Below, piece after piece: positions 32,719 to 42,968 of a stretch of DNA of 64,000 bases; position 1 is the stretch's first letter; each line of letters opens with the position of its first letter. The stretch lies in NCBI GenBank assembly GCA_002316015.1, contig DCCS01000045.1, positions 1-64,000 of the forward strand, given 5' to 3'. The position numbers and the translations under genes were made by a program. This DNA comes from Prevotellaceae bacterium UBA1075 (lineage in GTDB: Bacteria > Bacteroidota > Bacteroidia > Bacteroidales > Bacteroidaceae). The notes beneath the pieces are model-generated. The model saw only the letters and a program-made list of their open reading frames with translations, was not told the DNA's origin and made no database searches.

Positions 32719-34131
32719 CTACGCGCCACTGTCCTTGTCCTCCTCCTCAAGCATGCCCTTGAAGACATTGAAGGCACGGCGCAGTTTGCCGCCCAGCCCG
32801 GCACGCTTCCTTTTCTCCCCGCGCGGCGCGGCGGATGCCCCAGGCTCGGCCGTCCCGGCATCCGCACCGCCCTGCGGCTGCCGGCCAGCCCCAGAGTCTC
32901 CCTGTGCCCCCGCCTCTTCCTCTTCGGGGAAAAGGACATCCTGGTGCACAGGCTGCGGCTTCTCGGCCACACACGTCTCACGTCCGCTGAGCAGCAGCGA
33001 GTAGAGCGTGTCCAGGCAGACCCCGTCGGAGGGTGCGCATCCGGGGTCAAGCACGATGCCGGCAGGCAGCCCGCGATACACACGCACGAGCTTGCTCGTC
33101 TTGGTGTACTTGACAAAGGCACTGGCCAAATCCGGGATGCGGCTTCCCGCCCCCGTGAAGATGATGCCCGAGAACTGGCTGTCGCAGTAGGGGCGCACAT
33201 GCTCCCACACGTTGGCGAGAATCTCCTGGTAGCGCGCCTCGACAATCTCCTTGAGCTGCAACTTGCTCACGCTGCGGTCATAACTGAGGCTGAGCATCTC
33301 GTCGTCAGTGCCCTCGCCCTCGCGCGAATCCTGGCAGTAGGCGGTGCCGAACTTCTTCTTGAGCGACTCGGCGCCCTCGGCCTGCGCGCCGTAGCGCACG
33401 ATGTCGGACGTGGCGTTGTCGCCCCCCAGGGGGATGACAACCAGGTGCCTCAGGGTATTGCGGCTGTAGATGATGACCGTGGTGGTGGCCGCGCCTATAT
33501 CGACGAGCGCACAGCCCGACTTGCGCTCCTGGTCGGTGAGCAGCCGGCGGCCCAACGCGAGCGGGGCGATGAGGATGTCGTCCTCGGCCAGGCGCAGCCC
33601 GGCACTCTCCACGCTGCTCTCTATGTTGCTCCTCAGGCGCACATCGGCCAGCACGTTGAGAAAGGTGGCCTTGATGTTCCGTGCCTCCATGCCCACCGGG
33701 GTGGTGACACCGCCCCGGGCATCGATGCGGTATTCCTGCGGCTCGGCCTGCAGGATGTCCATGTTGGGGTATTGCTGCGCGCGGTTCATGTCGTCTATCC
33801 GCTGGATGATCTCATCGGTGATGATGGTCTTCTGGTCCAGGGGATAGTCGATGGTGTTGAGCACCGTGTGGAGCGACTGCCCGCCCAGTCCCACATACAC
33901 ACGGGTCACCTGCATGTCCAGCCGCTCGCCCAGCTGGCGGGCCAGTTCCTGCAGCGCCTGCGCCGTGCGGTTGATGTTGTCGACCACGCCACGGCGTATG
34001 GCATACTCGTCGGTCTTGACGGCCACGGCCAGGACGTGCATGTTGCCATCAGGCTCACGTCTCCCCGCCACTGCCCGTATGGCGGCAGAGCCGAGCTCCA
34101 CGGCCACTATGATGTCTTTTTCTGTTCCCAT
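32719..34131 (-). CDS. ftsA: Cell division protein FtsA
   Basis: Actin-like ATPase that tethers FtsZ to the membrane and recruits later divisome proteins. The 470-residue protein has the actin-fold motifs VAVELGSAAIRAVAG, ALVDIGAATTTVIIY and GIIFTGAGSRIPDL. A charged, Ala/Gly-rich linker leads to a C-terminal amphipathic segment (KLRRAFNVFKGMLEEE) that is the likely membrane anchor. An in-frame ATG at 34140 gives three more residues. Confidence 0.94.
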   Translation of the reverse strand: MGTEKDIIVAVELGSAAIRAVAGRREPDGNMHVLAVAVKTDEYAIRRGVVDNINRTAQALQELARQLGERLDMQVTRVYVGLGGQSLHTVLNTIDYPLDQKTIITDEIIQRIDDMNRAQQYPNMDILQAEPQEYRIDARGGVTTPVGMEARNIKATFLNVLADVRLRSNIESSVESAGLRLAEDDILIAPLALGRRLLTDQERKSGCALVDIGAATTTVIIYSRNTLRHLVVIPLGGDNATSDIVRYGAQAEGAESLKKKFGTAYCQDSREGEGTDDEMLSLSYDRSVSKLQLKEIVEARYQEILANVWEHVRPYCDSQFSGIIFTGAGSRIPDLASAFVKYTKTSKLVRVYRGLPAGIVLDPGCAPSDGVCLDTLYSLLLSGRETCVAEKPQPVHQDVLFPEEEEAGAQGDSGAGRQPQGGADAGTAEPGASAAPRGEKRKRAGLGGKLRRAFNVFKGMLEEEDKDSGA

Positions 34132-34158
34132 GCCTATCATGTTTTGAGTTGTTGTCTG

Positions 34159-34884
34159 TCATTTGGTACACACAATCTGCCCGTCATAGGACAGGTTTAT
34201 GGTCCTGTACTTGCCCCATCCCACCTTGGGCATGCCGTAGCGGTAGAAGAACCGCAGGCGGCGCAGCTTGTCCCGGAAGTGGTCTGTGCCGCCAAGCACC
34301 ACTACGTGGTTCCCCACGCGGGGGACAAGTTCCACACACCCCGACGGGCTCACATAGACCTGTTCCACCTGCGTGTTCCAGAACTCGTCATTATATATAT
34401 ACACAGCCAGGGGCAGCAGCCTCTCCCTGGCGAAGTCCCTTCCCACGCGCCCCGTGGCCAGGCAGAGCCCGTCCCCGGCCTGGTTGGCCGGCATGACATC
34501 CCCGCCGTCGGTCATATAGTACTCGTCCCCGTTGTCCTGTATCACATGCAGGACAGGCTTGCGTGGAACCACGTCGACATGGAGCACTCCCTCCGAGGTG
34601 AAGTGACAGGACACCTTGCCCACATAAGGGTCGGCGGCCAACAGGCTGTCCAGGACACCCAGGTTTATGTCAGAGATGGGCATGCCCTTGGGGGAGATGT
34701 GCTTGCGTCCCAGGATACCCAGCACATAGTCCTGCGACACGAGACAGCCGGCCGCGCTGTCCTGCACGCACACCCTCACACCGGCACACGCCTGCTTCTC
34801 GGCGGGACGCGCGTAACGTGCCACCGCCCAGGCAATATAGACTACAATCCCCACCAGCAACGTGGCCTTCAGCGCTGTCTTCAT
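34159..34884 (-). CDS. ftsQ: Cell division protein FtsQ
   Basis: A 241-residue single-pass membrane protein: a short cytoplasmic start, a hydrophobic segment (TLLVGIVVYIAWAVARYA), then a periplasmic part with a POTRA-like region around VLHVDVVPRKPVLHV. FtsQ bridges early and late divisome proteins through FtsL and FtsB. Its ATG overlaps the murC stop (ATGA), indicating translational coupling. Confidence 0.85.
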   Translation of the reverse strand: MKTALKATLLVGIVVYIAWAVARYARPAEKQACAGVRVCVQDSAAGCLVSQDYVLGILGRKHISPKGMPISDINLGVLDSLLAADPYVGKVSCHFTSEGVLHVDVVPRKPVLHVIQDNGDEYYMTDGGDVMPANQAGDGLCLATGRVGRDFARERLLPLAVYIYNDEFWNTQVEQVYVSPSGCVELVPRVGNHVVVLGGTDHFRDKLRRLRFFYRYGMPKVGWGKYRTINLSYDGQIVCTK

Positions 34885-36260
34885 TTCCCGCCGGTAAGTA
34901 TCCGCGTTATCTGGTCGGCACAATCCTCGATGTCCCCCGCGCCCAGCGTGACCAGTACGTCAAAGCCCCCCTGGCGTACGATGTCACATATCTCGTCCTT
35001 GGTGCAGAGCCGCTTCTTGATGCCGGGGCGCAGGTTGTCATAGATAAGCTTGCTCGTCACGCCCGGAATGGGCTGCTCGCGCGCGGGATAAATATCCACG
35101 ATGACCACGTCGTCGAGAAGCGAGAGCGCATCGGCGAAATCCTTGTAGAAGTCGCGTGTGCGGGTATAGAGGTGGGGCTGGAAGATGGCCTTGATGCGCC
35201 TTCCCTTGTAGAGTTGCTTGATGCTCATGATACTCTGGCGTATCTCGGCCGGATGATGCGCATAGTCGCTGAGATACACCATGTCGGGGGTCTTGACACG
35301 GAAGTCGAAGCGGCGGTCGACCCCTCTGAATGTGGCCATCGCCTCCCTGATCTCGGAGGCAGTGGCCCCGGCTATCTGTGCCAGTGCCATGGCAGCGATG
35401 CCGTTCTCGATATTCACGAGCACGGGAACGCCCAGGCTGACACCCTCGATGTCGCCAAGGGGGGACACGAGGTCAAAGGTAATCTCGCCATTGCCTATCT
35501 TCACGTCGCGGGCATGGAAGTCGCCATCGTCGCGGCTGTAGGTGTAGGTGGTGACCCCGGCCTGCACATCAGGATGCATCTTCAGCCCCGTGTGGAGAAC
35601 CAGGAAGCCACCGGGCACTATCAGATGGCTGTAGTGGCGGAAACTTTCCAGGTAGGCCTCCTCAGTGCCGTAGATGTCGAGATGGTCGGCATCGGTGGCC
35701 GTGATGACACTCGCATAGGGACGCAGCCAATGGAAAGAGCGGTCAAACTCATCGGCCTCTATCACCACGTACGGACTCGTCCTGCTCAGGATGTAGTTGG
35801 TGCCGTAATTCTTGGTGATTCCGCCCAGGAAGGCACTACAGTCCACATGGCTCTGGTGCAGGATGTGCGCGGCCATGCTGCTGGTGGTGGTCTTGCCGTG
35901 TGTGCCCGCCACACAGAGCGCCTTGAGCGACTGGCTCAGCGTGCCGAGCACCTGGGCACGCTTCTCGACCGTGAACCCATGGCTTTTGAAATAGGCCAAT
36001 TCGCTGTGGCTGGACGGAATGGCGGGCGTGAAGACCACGAGGGTGGTCTCTGGCGAGAGGAAGGCAGGCGGGACAAGCGAGAGATTGTCCTCGTAGTGAA
36101 TCTGCGCCCCCTCCTCTTCCAGCTTCTTGGTAAGCGCGCTCGGTGTCCTGTCATATCCGCCCACCTGCACGCCGATGTGAAGGAAATACCTGGCGATGGC
36201 ACTCATGCCTATACCGCCAATACCCACAAAATATACCGATTTGATGTCCTTGAGTTCCAT
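34881..36260 (-). CDS. murC: UDP-N-acetylmuramate-L-alanine ligase
   Basis: Adds L-alanine to UDP-MurNAc using ATP, the first amino-acid step of peptidoglycan precursor synthesis. The 459-residue protein has the N-terminal Rossmann motif GIGGIGMSAIA and the ATP-binding P-loop AGTHGKTTTSSM near residue 115. Length and gene order fit MurC. Confidence 0.96.
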   Translation of the reverse strand: MELKDIKSVYFVGIGGIGMSAIARYFLHIGVQVGGYDRTPSALTKKLEEEGAQIHYEDNLSLVPPAFLSPETTLVVFTPAIPSSHSELAYFKSHGFTVEKRAQVLGTLSQSLKALCVAGTHGKTTTSSMAAHILHQSHVDCSAFLGGITKNYGTNYILSRTSPYVVIEADEFDRSFHWLRPYASVITATDADHLDIYGTEEAYLESFRHYSHLIVPGGFLVLHTGLKMHPDVQAGVTTYTYSRDDGDFHARDVKIGNGEITFDLVSPLGDIEGVSLGVPVLVNIENGIAAMALAQIAGATASEIREAMATFRGVDRRFDFRVKTPDMVYLSDYAHHPAEIRQSIMSIKQLYKGRRIKAIFQPHLYTRTRDFYKDFADALSLLDDVVIVDIYPAREQPIPGVTSKLIYDNLRPGIKKRLCTKDEICDIVRQGGFDVLVTLGAGDIEDCADQITRILTGGK

Positions 36261-36273
36261 TGCTTATATCCTC

Positions 36274-37389
36274 CTATCTCTTTATCAGTTTGATTGCCTC
36301 CTGGGCGATTACCCGCGCCGAGTCCTTGTAGGCCATGGCATAGGCGTTTCGGCCCAGGGTTTCCAGTTTGTCCCTGCGCGTCACGGTGTCCAGCGCGAGC
36401 GGTATCAGGTCACGGCGGGCATCGGCGTCCCGCACGCAGAGTGCCGCCTCGCGGTTGACCAGAGCCATGGCGTTGTGTGTCTGATGGTCTTCGGCCACGT
36501 TGGGGCTGGGCACCAGGATGCTGGGCTTTCCCAGCAGGCAGAGCTCGCTGATGCTGCTGGCCCCCGCCCGGCTGATGACCAGGTCGGCCGCCTTGTAGGC
36601 CTGGTCCATGCGGCTGATGAAGTCGGTCACATACAGGTTGGCGGGCTTGCCCCTCGAGGCCAGTTCCCGCGCGATGTGCTCTTTGTAGTAAGACCCCGTC
36701 TGCCAGATGAACTGCACGGGAGCCTTGGCTATCTCGTCCAGCGCGCCCAGCACGCTCTCGTTAAGGGTACGCGCCCCCAGGCTGCCTCCTATGAGCAGGA
36801 TGGTGGGCTTGTGCGCGTCCAGTCCGAAAGCGGCAGCCGCCTCCTCGCGGGTCAGCGAGCCATTGAGCAGGTTCTGCCGCACGGGATTTCCGGTGAGCAG
36901 GATGCGCTCCTTGGGGAAGAAGCGCTCCATGCCCTCATAAGCCACACAGATGCGGCTCGCCTTCTTGGCAAGCGTCCTGTTGGTGAGTCCGGCAAAACTG
37001 TTCTGCTCCTGGATCAGGCAAGGCACGCCCAACTCGTAAGCCGCGTTCAGGGTCGCCGAACTGGCATAGCCGCCCACGCCAATGGCAACATCGGGCCGGA
37101 AGTCCCTCAATATCCTCTTGACCATGCGCTTGCTGCGCAGGAAGTCAATCAGCACACGTATGTTGCCCAGCCTCCACAGCGGGCGGAGCAAGCCCCGCAC
37201 GGGAAGTCCCACTATGCGGTAGCCGGCGGCCGGCACCCGCTGCATCTCCATCCTCCCGAGTGCTCCCACGAAAAGGATGTCAGCCCCCGGGCATATCTCC
37301 TTGAGGGCATTGGCGATACTCACAGCGGGGAAAATGTGGCCGCCCGTACCGCCGCCGCTTATCACGAATCTAAGTTTTCTCTCCATCAT
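36274..37389 (-). CDS. murG: UDP-GlcNAc:lipid I N-acetylglucosaminyltransferase
   Basis: Transfers GlcNAc onto lipid I to make lipid II at the inner face of the membrane. The 371-residue GT-B enzyme has the glycine-rich loop SGGGTGGHIFPA near the start, the EQNSFAGLTNR acceptor segment, and the SRAGASSISEL UDP-binding region. It lies 61 bases after ftsW, which moves or uses the product. Confidence 0.96.
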   Translation of the reverse strand: MMERKLRFVISGGGTGGHIFPAVSIANALKEICPGADILFVGALGRMEMQRVPAAGYRIVGLPVRGLLRPLWRLGNIRVLIDFLRSKRMVKRILRDFRPDVAIGVGGYASSATLNAAYELGVPCLIQEQNSFAGLTNRTLAKKASRICVAYEGMERFFPKERILLTGNPVRQNLLNGSLTREEAAAAFGLDAHKPTILLIGGSLGARTLNESVLGALDEIAKAPVQFIWQTGSYYKEHIARELASRGKPANLYVTDFISRMDQAYKAADLVISRAGASSISELCLLGKPSILVPSPNVAEDHQTHNAMALVNREAALCVRDADARRDLIPLALDTVTRRDKLETLGRNAYAMAYKDSARVIAQEAIKLIKR

Positions 37390-37450
37390 GCTATTCCTTT
37401 ATTCTTCTTGTTCCGCCTCACCCGCGCCACGGCTTCGGCCTGTGCCTGTC

Positions 37451-38707
37451 CTACCGGGCCGTCAGCAACCGCGCCGGTTGTGCGCCCGCGAGGCTGGAAG
37501 GCGCGTCCCCCGCGTGCTCGGAAGTCATCTTCGCCGTGCGGCTCACACTTAATATCATGCCCATGCACACGCAGTTGACCAGGATGCTGGTCCCGCCACG
37601 GCTGATGAGCGGAAGCGTCTGCCCGGTGACAGGCATCGCCCCCACGGCCACAGCCATGTTGACCATAGCCTGGAGGACTATCATCAGAGCCAGTCCCATG
37701 ACCAGATAGGAGGGGAACAGGGACTTGCAGCGCTCGGCTATCTTCTTGCATCTCCACATGAGTATGAGGTACAGAGCCATCACCACGCCTCCCCCCACGA
37801 TTCCCGTCTCCTCGATGATGATGGCGTAGATGAAGTCGGAGTATGCCTGCGGGAGGTAGTCGCGCTGGCGTGACTTGCCCGGCCCCTTGCCTATCCCGTG
37901 GGATGTGGCCACCGCGATGCGGGCATGGGTCACCTGGACATTGTCGGTGATGTCATAGTCCTTGGCATCAAGGGGGAGCTCATGCCTGTTGGTGATACGG
38001 TTCACCCAGGTGGGCACACGGTGCAAGACGGAGTTCTCCGACTTCGCGCATGCCTCTATGGCCGACTTCGGCAACTCGTGGGCGGCGACAAGGGCAGCGG
38101 CTCCCACGGACACCACAGAGACCACCACAATGGCCAGCAGCCTGGCGCGGACCTGAGCGTAGAAGGCCATGCCAAGCATGACCACGAAGATGAGCACAGC
38201 CGTGGAAAGGTTCTCGGTGACAATCAAAAACAGGGCGGGAACAATGCCGAAGGCGGCGAACTTGACTCCCAGCGGGGAGACGCCTCTCCCGTCACGAAGC
38301 GTGGAATATATGAAAGCCACATAAGTGACCAGGGCCAGCTTGGTCAACTCGCTGGGCTGAAACTTGATGCCGAACAGGCTGACCCAACGGCTCGCCCCGT
38401 TGACCTTGCCCGCGAACAAGGCCACAATCTGCATGACTATTGCACAGAGCAGCATGAGCGTGCCGCCCAACTTGAAATAATTGCACGGCATGCGGCTCAC
38501 GATGCCCACCGCGAGCAAGCCTATCACCCAGTAGAGGCAATGCTGCAGAACCGGTTCCCAGTAACTGCTCTTGCCTCCATAGCTCATCGTGCTGGACGCG
38601 CTATACACCTCCACCACGGATATCATGAAAAAGCAGAGCAGAACCATCCATATTACCAGGTCCCCCTGCATCCATGCGGTCAAATTGATATTTCTCCTCA
38701 AACTCAT
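37451..38707 (-). CDS. ftsW: SEDS peptidoglycan polymerase FtsW
   Basis: Septal glycosyltransferase of the SEDS family, working with FtsI. The 418-residue protein has about ten hydrophobic segments, the SEDS blocks FGIKFQPSELTKLALVTY and ISRGGTSILVNC, and a large periplasmic loop with KGPGKSRQRDYLPQAYSDF. The 106 bases upstream contain a small ATGCCG/CGGCAT hairpin but no gene. Confidence 0.93.
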   Translation of the reverse strand: MSLRRNINLTAWMQGDLVIWMVLLCFFMISVVEVYSASSTMSYGGKSSYWEPVLQHCLYWVIGLLAVGIVSRMPCNYFKLGGTLMLLCAIVMQIVALFAGKVNGASRWVSLFGIKFQPSELTKLALVTYVAFIYSTLRDGRGVSPLGVKFAAFGIVPALFLIVTENLSTAVLIFVVMLGMAFYAQVRARLLAIVVVSVVSVGAAALVAAHELPKSAIEACAKSENSVLHRVPTWVNRITNRHELPLDAKDYDITDNVQVTHARIAVATSHGIGKGPGKSRQRDYLPQAYSDFIYAIIIEETGIVGGGVVMALYLILMWRCKKIAERCKSLFPSYLVMGLALMIVLQAMVNMAVAVGAMPVTGQTLPLISRGGTSILVNCVCMGMILSVSRTAKMTSEHAGDAPSSLAGAQPARLLTAR

Positions 38708-38813
38708 CTGTCTGCTGTATTTCTCCGGGGAAGTTCATGCCGCCACACGGCATTTCCGGCCTCACCCCCGGACATGTGTCACTTGCTCCACGGCACCGGC
38801 GGGAAGTTTCCCG

Positions 38814-40148
38814 TCAGAGTGCCCTCACCAGTGCCTTGAACTGGTCGCCGCGGTCCTCCATGTTCTTGAAGAGGTCGAAACTTGCGCAGCAGGGACTCAG
38901 CAGCACCGTGTCACCGGGCTTTGCCATCGCCACGCAGGCCGCCACGCAGTCCCTCATGCTGTGGGTGTCGGCCACGGGAATGCCCATGCCGTCGAAGAAG
39001 GCATGCAATTTGGCGTTGTCGGCACCCAGATACACAAGCCCCTTGCACTTCTCCCTCACCAAGTCCTTGATGGCGTTGTAGTCGTTTCCCTTGTCCTTGC
39101 CGCCCAGGATGAGGATGGTGGGGGTGGTCATGCTCTCCAGCGCATACCAGCAGGCATCCACGTTGGTGGCCTTGGAGTCATCGATGTACTGCACACCGCC
39201 TACCCTTGCCACCTTCTCCAGACGGTGCTCTACCCCCTCAAAGTCACTGAGACTGTGACGCAGGGACTCGTCCTTGATGCCGCTCAGGTGAGCCGCGATG
39301 CCGGCGGCCAGGCTGTTGTACATGTTGTGCCTTCCCGTCAGGCTCAGTTCCTCCTGCTCCATGTTGAAGGGAGTGGGGCGCTCAATCACGTACTCCCCAT
39401 CGGCGATATAGCCTATCATGCCCTGCTTCTCCAGAATGCTGAAGGGGCATTTCCTGGCCTTGATTCCGAACCTCTTCATCTCCTTCTTGATGACAGGGTC
39501 GTCCGCCCAATAGACAAACGCGTCGTCCTCTGTCTGGTTCTGCGTGATGCGCATCTTGGCGTCGGCATAGTTCTGCATGCTGTTGCCGTACCGGTCCAGA
39601 TGGTCGGGGGTGATGTTGAGGAGGATAGCGATGTTGGCCCTGAACTTGTACATGTTGTCCAGTTGGAAGCTGCTCAGCTCGATGATATAATAGTCGAAGT
39701 TCTTCCCCTCGGCAATCTGCAGGGCAAGGCTGCGGCCTATATTGCCCGCCAGACCCACATTGTAGCCTGCCTCGCGGAATATGTGGTAAATGAGGCTTGT
39801 GGTGGTGGTCTTCCCGTTGGAGCCTGTCACACATATCATCCTCGCGTGCGTGTAGCGCCCGGCAAACTCTATCTCGCTTATGATGGGAATGCCTGCCCTG
39901 CGCACTTTCTCCACCATGGGGGCGTTCTCGGGTATGCCCGGACTCTTCACCACTTCGGTGGCGTTCAGTATCTTCTCCTCGGTGTGGTGCCCTTCTTCCC
40001 ACTCCACGCCATACTGGGCAAGGATGTCCTTGTAGTGGGGCTTTATTTCTCCGAAGTCACTCACAAACACATCGAACCCCTTGACCTTGGCCAGGGCAGC
40101 CGCGCCCACCCCGCTCTCGGCCGCTCCCAATACTACTATTCTGCTCAT
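38814..40148 (-). CDS. murD: UDP-N-acetylmuramoylalanine-D-glutamate ligase
   Basis: Adds D-glutamate to UDP-MurNAc-L-Ala. The 444-residue Mur ligase has an N-terminal VVLGAAESGVGAA nucleotide-like loop, the ATP-site VTGSNGKTTTTSLIY near residue 105, and DDSKATN near residue 315. ATG 40148 (MSRIVVLG) is chosen as the family-like start; MKERNKM at 40166 is an alternative. Confidence 0.95.
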   Translation of the reverse strand: MSRIVVLGAAESGVGAAALAKVKGFDVFVSDFGEIKPHYKDILAQYGVEWEEGHHTEEKILNATEVVKSPGIPENAPMVEKVRRAGIPIISEIEFAGRYTHARMICVTGSNGKTTTTSLIYHIFREAGYNVGLAGNIGRSLALQIAEGKNFDYYIIELSSFQLDNMYKFRANIAILLNITPDHLDRYGNSMQNYADAKMRITQNQTEDDAFVYWADDPVIKKEMKRFGIKARKCPFSILEKQGMIGYIADGEYVIERPTPFNMEQEELSLTGRHNMYNSLAAGIAAHLSGIKDESLRHSLSDFEGVEHRLEKVARVGGVQYIDDSKATNVDACWYALESMTTPTILILGGKDKGNDYNAIKDLVREKCKGLVYLGADNAKLHAFFDGMGIPVADTHSMRDCVAACVAMAKPGDTVLLSPCCASFDLFKNMEDRGDQFKALVRAL

Positions 40149-40174
40149 CTTGTTTCTCTCTTTCATCTGATTTG

Positions 40175-41440
40175 TTATCTTATCTTCAGTGTCACGATGG
40201 TCAGCGCCGCCGTTATGACCGTCACTATCCAGAACCGCACCGTTATCTTGGACTCCAGCCAGCAACCCTTGGGCCAGTTGAGAAATATCCTGTAATCGGC
40301 CGGCAGCTGTCCCGGCTTGATTCTGAAAGCGTCATGCAGAGGGGCGCGCTTGAACACACGCCACTTCTTGCCGCGCTTGTTGCCCATCCTGGCCACTTGG
40401 GTCTGCAGCAGCACACTCACGCTCTCCATGAAGAACACAAAGCAGAGCAGAGGCAGAAGCAGCTCCTTGTGGATGATGATGGCCACCACGGCTATGACAC
40501 CGCCGATGGCCAGGCTGCCCGTGTCGCCCATAAACACCTGGGCAGGGTAGGAGTTGTACCACAGGAACCCGACGAGCGCGCCCACAAAGGCACACAGGAA
40601 TATCACCAGTTCCTCGCTGCCAGGCACGAACATGATGTTGAGGTAACTGGCAAACTGCATGTGGCTGCTCACATATGCCAGCACGCCCAGCGCCAGGCAG
40701 ATGATGGCAGAGTTGCCCGCGCACATGCCGTCCATGCCGTCGTTCATGTTGCTGCCGTTGCTCACGGCCATCACCACGAAGACAGTCACGCACACAAACA
40801 GTATCCAGCCCGCCGCCGTCCTGTACCGTCCCATGAAGCTCATTATCTGAGAGTAGCTCAGATTGTTGTTCTTGACGAAAGGGATGGTGGTGATGGTGCT
40901 CTTGACAGGCTGGCTCTTGTGTACGACCACGCTCTCCAGCCCCTTGCGCTCGGTGGTGACATTCTCGCGCACCACCGCGTCGGGGCTCAGCCAGAGCGTC
41001 AGCCCCACAGCCAGACCCAGCACAGCCTGCCCTATCAGTTTGAAGATGGGGCGCAGCCCGTCCTTTGTCACCTTCATCTTGATGTAGTCATCAATGAAGC
41101 CCAGCATTCCGAGCCACAGCGTGGTGCCCAGCATCAGCAGCAGGTAGATGTTGCGCAGGCGACCCAGGAACAGGCAGGGAACCACCGTGGCCACGATGAT
41201 AATCACGCCTCCCATGGTGGGCACGCCCTTCTTCTCCACGCCATAGGGGTCCACCGAAGCGTCACGCTGCGCCTCGTTGCCCCCGTGCTCATGCATCCAG
41301 CGTATGAAATACTGGCCAAACCACATGGATATCAACAGGCTCAGAACCAGCGTGAGCAAAGCGCGGAAAGAGATGTACTGCCACATTCCCGCACCCTTCA
41401 CGCCAAACTGCTCAAGGTGTCTGAAGAGATAATACAGCAT
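40175..41440 (-). CDS. mraY: Phospho-N-acetylmuramoyl-pentapeptide transferase
   Basis: Moves phospho-MurNAc-pentapeptide onto undecaprenyl phosphate to make lipid I. The 421-residue polytopic membrane enzyme has KKGVPTMGGVIII, the Asp pair GFIDDYIKM, and NGSNMNDGMDG, a catalytic Asp/substrate region. It is slightly longer than the E. coli enzyme because of a cytoplasmic insertion (residues about 155-190), as in other Bacteroidetes. Confidence 0.95.
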   Translation of the reverse strand: MLYYLFRHLEQFGVKGAGMWQYISFRALLTLVLSLLISMWFGQYFIRWMHEHGGNEAQRDASVDPYGVEKKGVPTMGGVIIIVATVVPCLFLGRLRNIYLLLMLGTTLWLGMLGFIDDYIKMKVTKDGLRPIFKLIGQAVLGLAVGLTLWLSPDAVVRENVTTERKGLESVVVHKSQPVKSTITTIPFVKNNNLSYSQIMSFMGRYRTAAGWILFVCVTVFVVMAVSNGSNMNDGMDGMCAGNSAIICLALGVLAYVSSHMQFASYLNIMFVPGSEELVIFLCAFVGALVGFLWYNSYPAQVFMGDTGSLAIGGVIAVVAIIIHKELLLPLLCFVFFMESVSVLLQTQVARMGNKRGKKWRVFKRAPLHDAFRIKPGQLPADYRIFLNWPKGCWLESKITVRFWIVTVITAALTIVTLKIR

Positions 41441-41476
41441 ATGTTCTTCGCTTTTTGACCTTACACACCGAATGCC

Positions 41477-42928
41477 TTAGAGGCCGAAAGCCTCACGGAT
41501 GACCTCATGGTCGTCAAAGTGGTGCTTTACTCCCTGCACGATTTGATAGTCCTCATGGCCTTTCCCGGCCACGAGAACCACATCGCCCGGCTTGGCCAGC
41601 ATGCAGGCTGTGCGTATCGCCTCGCGCCTGTCCACAATGCTCAGCACCCCCTGGCGCTGCTCCGCATCAAGCCCTGCCAGCATGTCATCGATGATGGCCT
41701 GGGGGTCTTCATAGCGCGGGTTGTCGCTTGTGATGATCACATGGTCGCTGTTCCGCACCGCCTCCTGTGCCATGATGGGACGCTTGCCCCTGTCCCTGTT
41801 TCCGCCTGCGCCGCACACCGTCCAGCACTCGCCCTTGTGCCTCAGCACCTCGTTGATGGTCTGCAGCACATTCACAAGCGCGTCGGGTGTGTGCGCATAA
41901 TCCACGATGGCAGTCACGCCCCTGGGCGAGCGAATGCACTCGAAGCGTCCGTTCACCGGCTTCATCGCGCTCATCTGCACCAGGGCCTCGCCCGGTTCGA
42001 CACCCAGCATCACCGTGGCTGCATACACGGCCAGCAGGTTGCTCACATTGAAGCGCCCCACAAACTGCACGCTCACCTCATGTCCGTCTATCTCGAGGTT
42101 CATGCCCTCGAAACTCTCCTCCAGGACACGTCCCCTGAAGTCCGCCGCGCCACGCACCGAGTAAGTCTTCACCCGCGCCCGTGTGTTCTGCACCATGACC
42201 ATGCCATTCCTGTCATCCGCGTTTGTGATGGCGAAAGCCCCTGCGGGCAGCGCGTCGAAGAAGGCCTTTTTGGCGTTCCTGTAGTTCTCGAAGGTCTTGT
42301 GGTAGTCCAGGTGGTCACGGGTCAGGTTGGTGAAGATGCCCCCCGCGAAGGTCAGCCCTCCTATCCTGTGCTGTGCCACGCTGTGGCTGCTCACCTCCAT
42401 GAAGGCATACTCGCATCCCTCGTCGGCCATCTGTCCCAGCAGCTGGTTGAGCGTGACCGCGTCGGGGGTGGTGCACTCGGTGGGAATGGCGCGCCCGTCG
42501 ATATAGTTGCACACGGTGCTGCACAGCCCGCATTTGTATCCCATACGCCTGAACATATTGTAAAGCACCGTGGCAATGGTGGTCTTCCCGTTGGTGCCGG
42601 TCACGCCCACCAGTTTCATCCTGCGGCTGGGATTGCCCGCGCAGGCGGTGGCCAGGGGGCCCACGGCCAACTCGGTGTCGGGATACACCAGATAGGTCAC
42701 TCCGTCGCACGTGTCCTGCGGCAGGACCTCACAGGCAACCGCCGTGGCGCCCTGGGCAACAGCCTTTCCTATGTACTCATGTCCGTCCACCTGGGTGCCC
42801 CTCAGCGCCACAAACAGGTCACCGGGCTTCACCCGCCGCGAGTCTATCTGCACGCTCTTCACCTCTCTGTCGCCCTCTCCCACTACGCGGGAGGGCCGGC
42901 AGTCAACAGTCAGTTGGTTCAGTTTCAT
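41477..42928 (-). CDS. murE: UDP-MurNAc-L-Ala-D-Glu ligase for the third residue (meso-DAP type)
   Basis: Adds the third stem residue to the peptidoglycan precursor. The 483-residue Mur ligase has the P-loop VTGTNGKTTIATVLYN near residue 115 and the motif TSDNPRYEDP near residue 400. DNPR marks meso-diaminopimelate specificity in this family, so a Gram-negative type peptide stem is predicted. Confidence 0.95.
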   Translation of the reverse strand: MKLNQLTVDCRPSRVVGEGDREVKSVQIDSRRVKPGDLFVALRGTQVDGHEYIGKAVAQGATAVACEVLPQDTCDGVTYLVYPDTELAVGPLATACAGNPSRRMKLVGVTGTNGKTTIATVLYNMFRRMGYKCGLCSTVCNYIDGRAIPTECTTPDAVTLNQLLGQMADEGCEYAFMEVSSHSVAQHRIGGLTFAGGIFTNLTRDHLDYHKTFENYRNAKKAFFDALPAGAFAITNADDRNGMVMVQNTRARVKTYSVRGAADFRGRVLEESFEGMNLEIDGHEVSVQFVGRFNVSNLLAVYAATVMLGVEPGEALVQMSAMKPVNGRFECIRSPRGVTAIVDYAHTPDALVNVLQTINEVLRHKGECWTVCGAGGNRDRGKRPIMAQEAVRNSDHVIITSDNPRYEDPQAIIDDMLAGLDAEQRQGVLSIVDRREAIRTACMLAKPGDVVLVAGKGHEDYQIVQGVKHHFDDHEVIREAFGL

Positions 42929-42968
42929 CTTGTGCCTATATATAATATATAATGTGTAATCGTCCTCG

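Noticed and set aside
32944..35043. A 699-codon open frame on the plus strand
   Set aside because: Antisense to ftsA, ftsQ and the end of murC; no recognisable domain.
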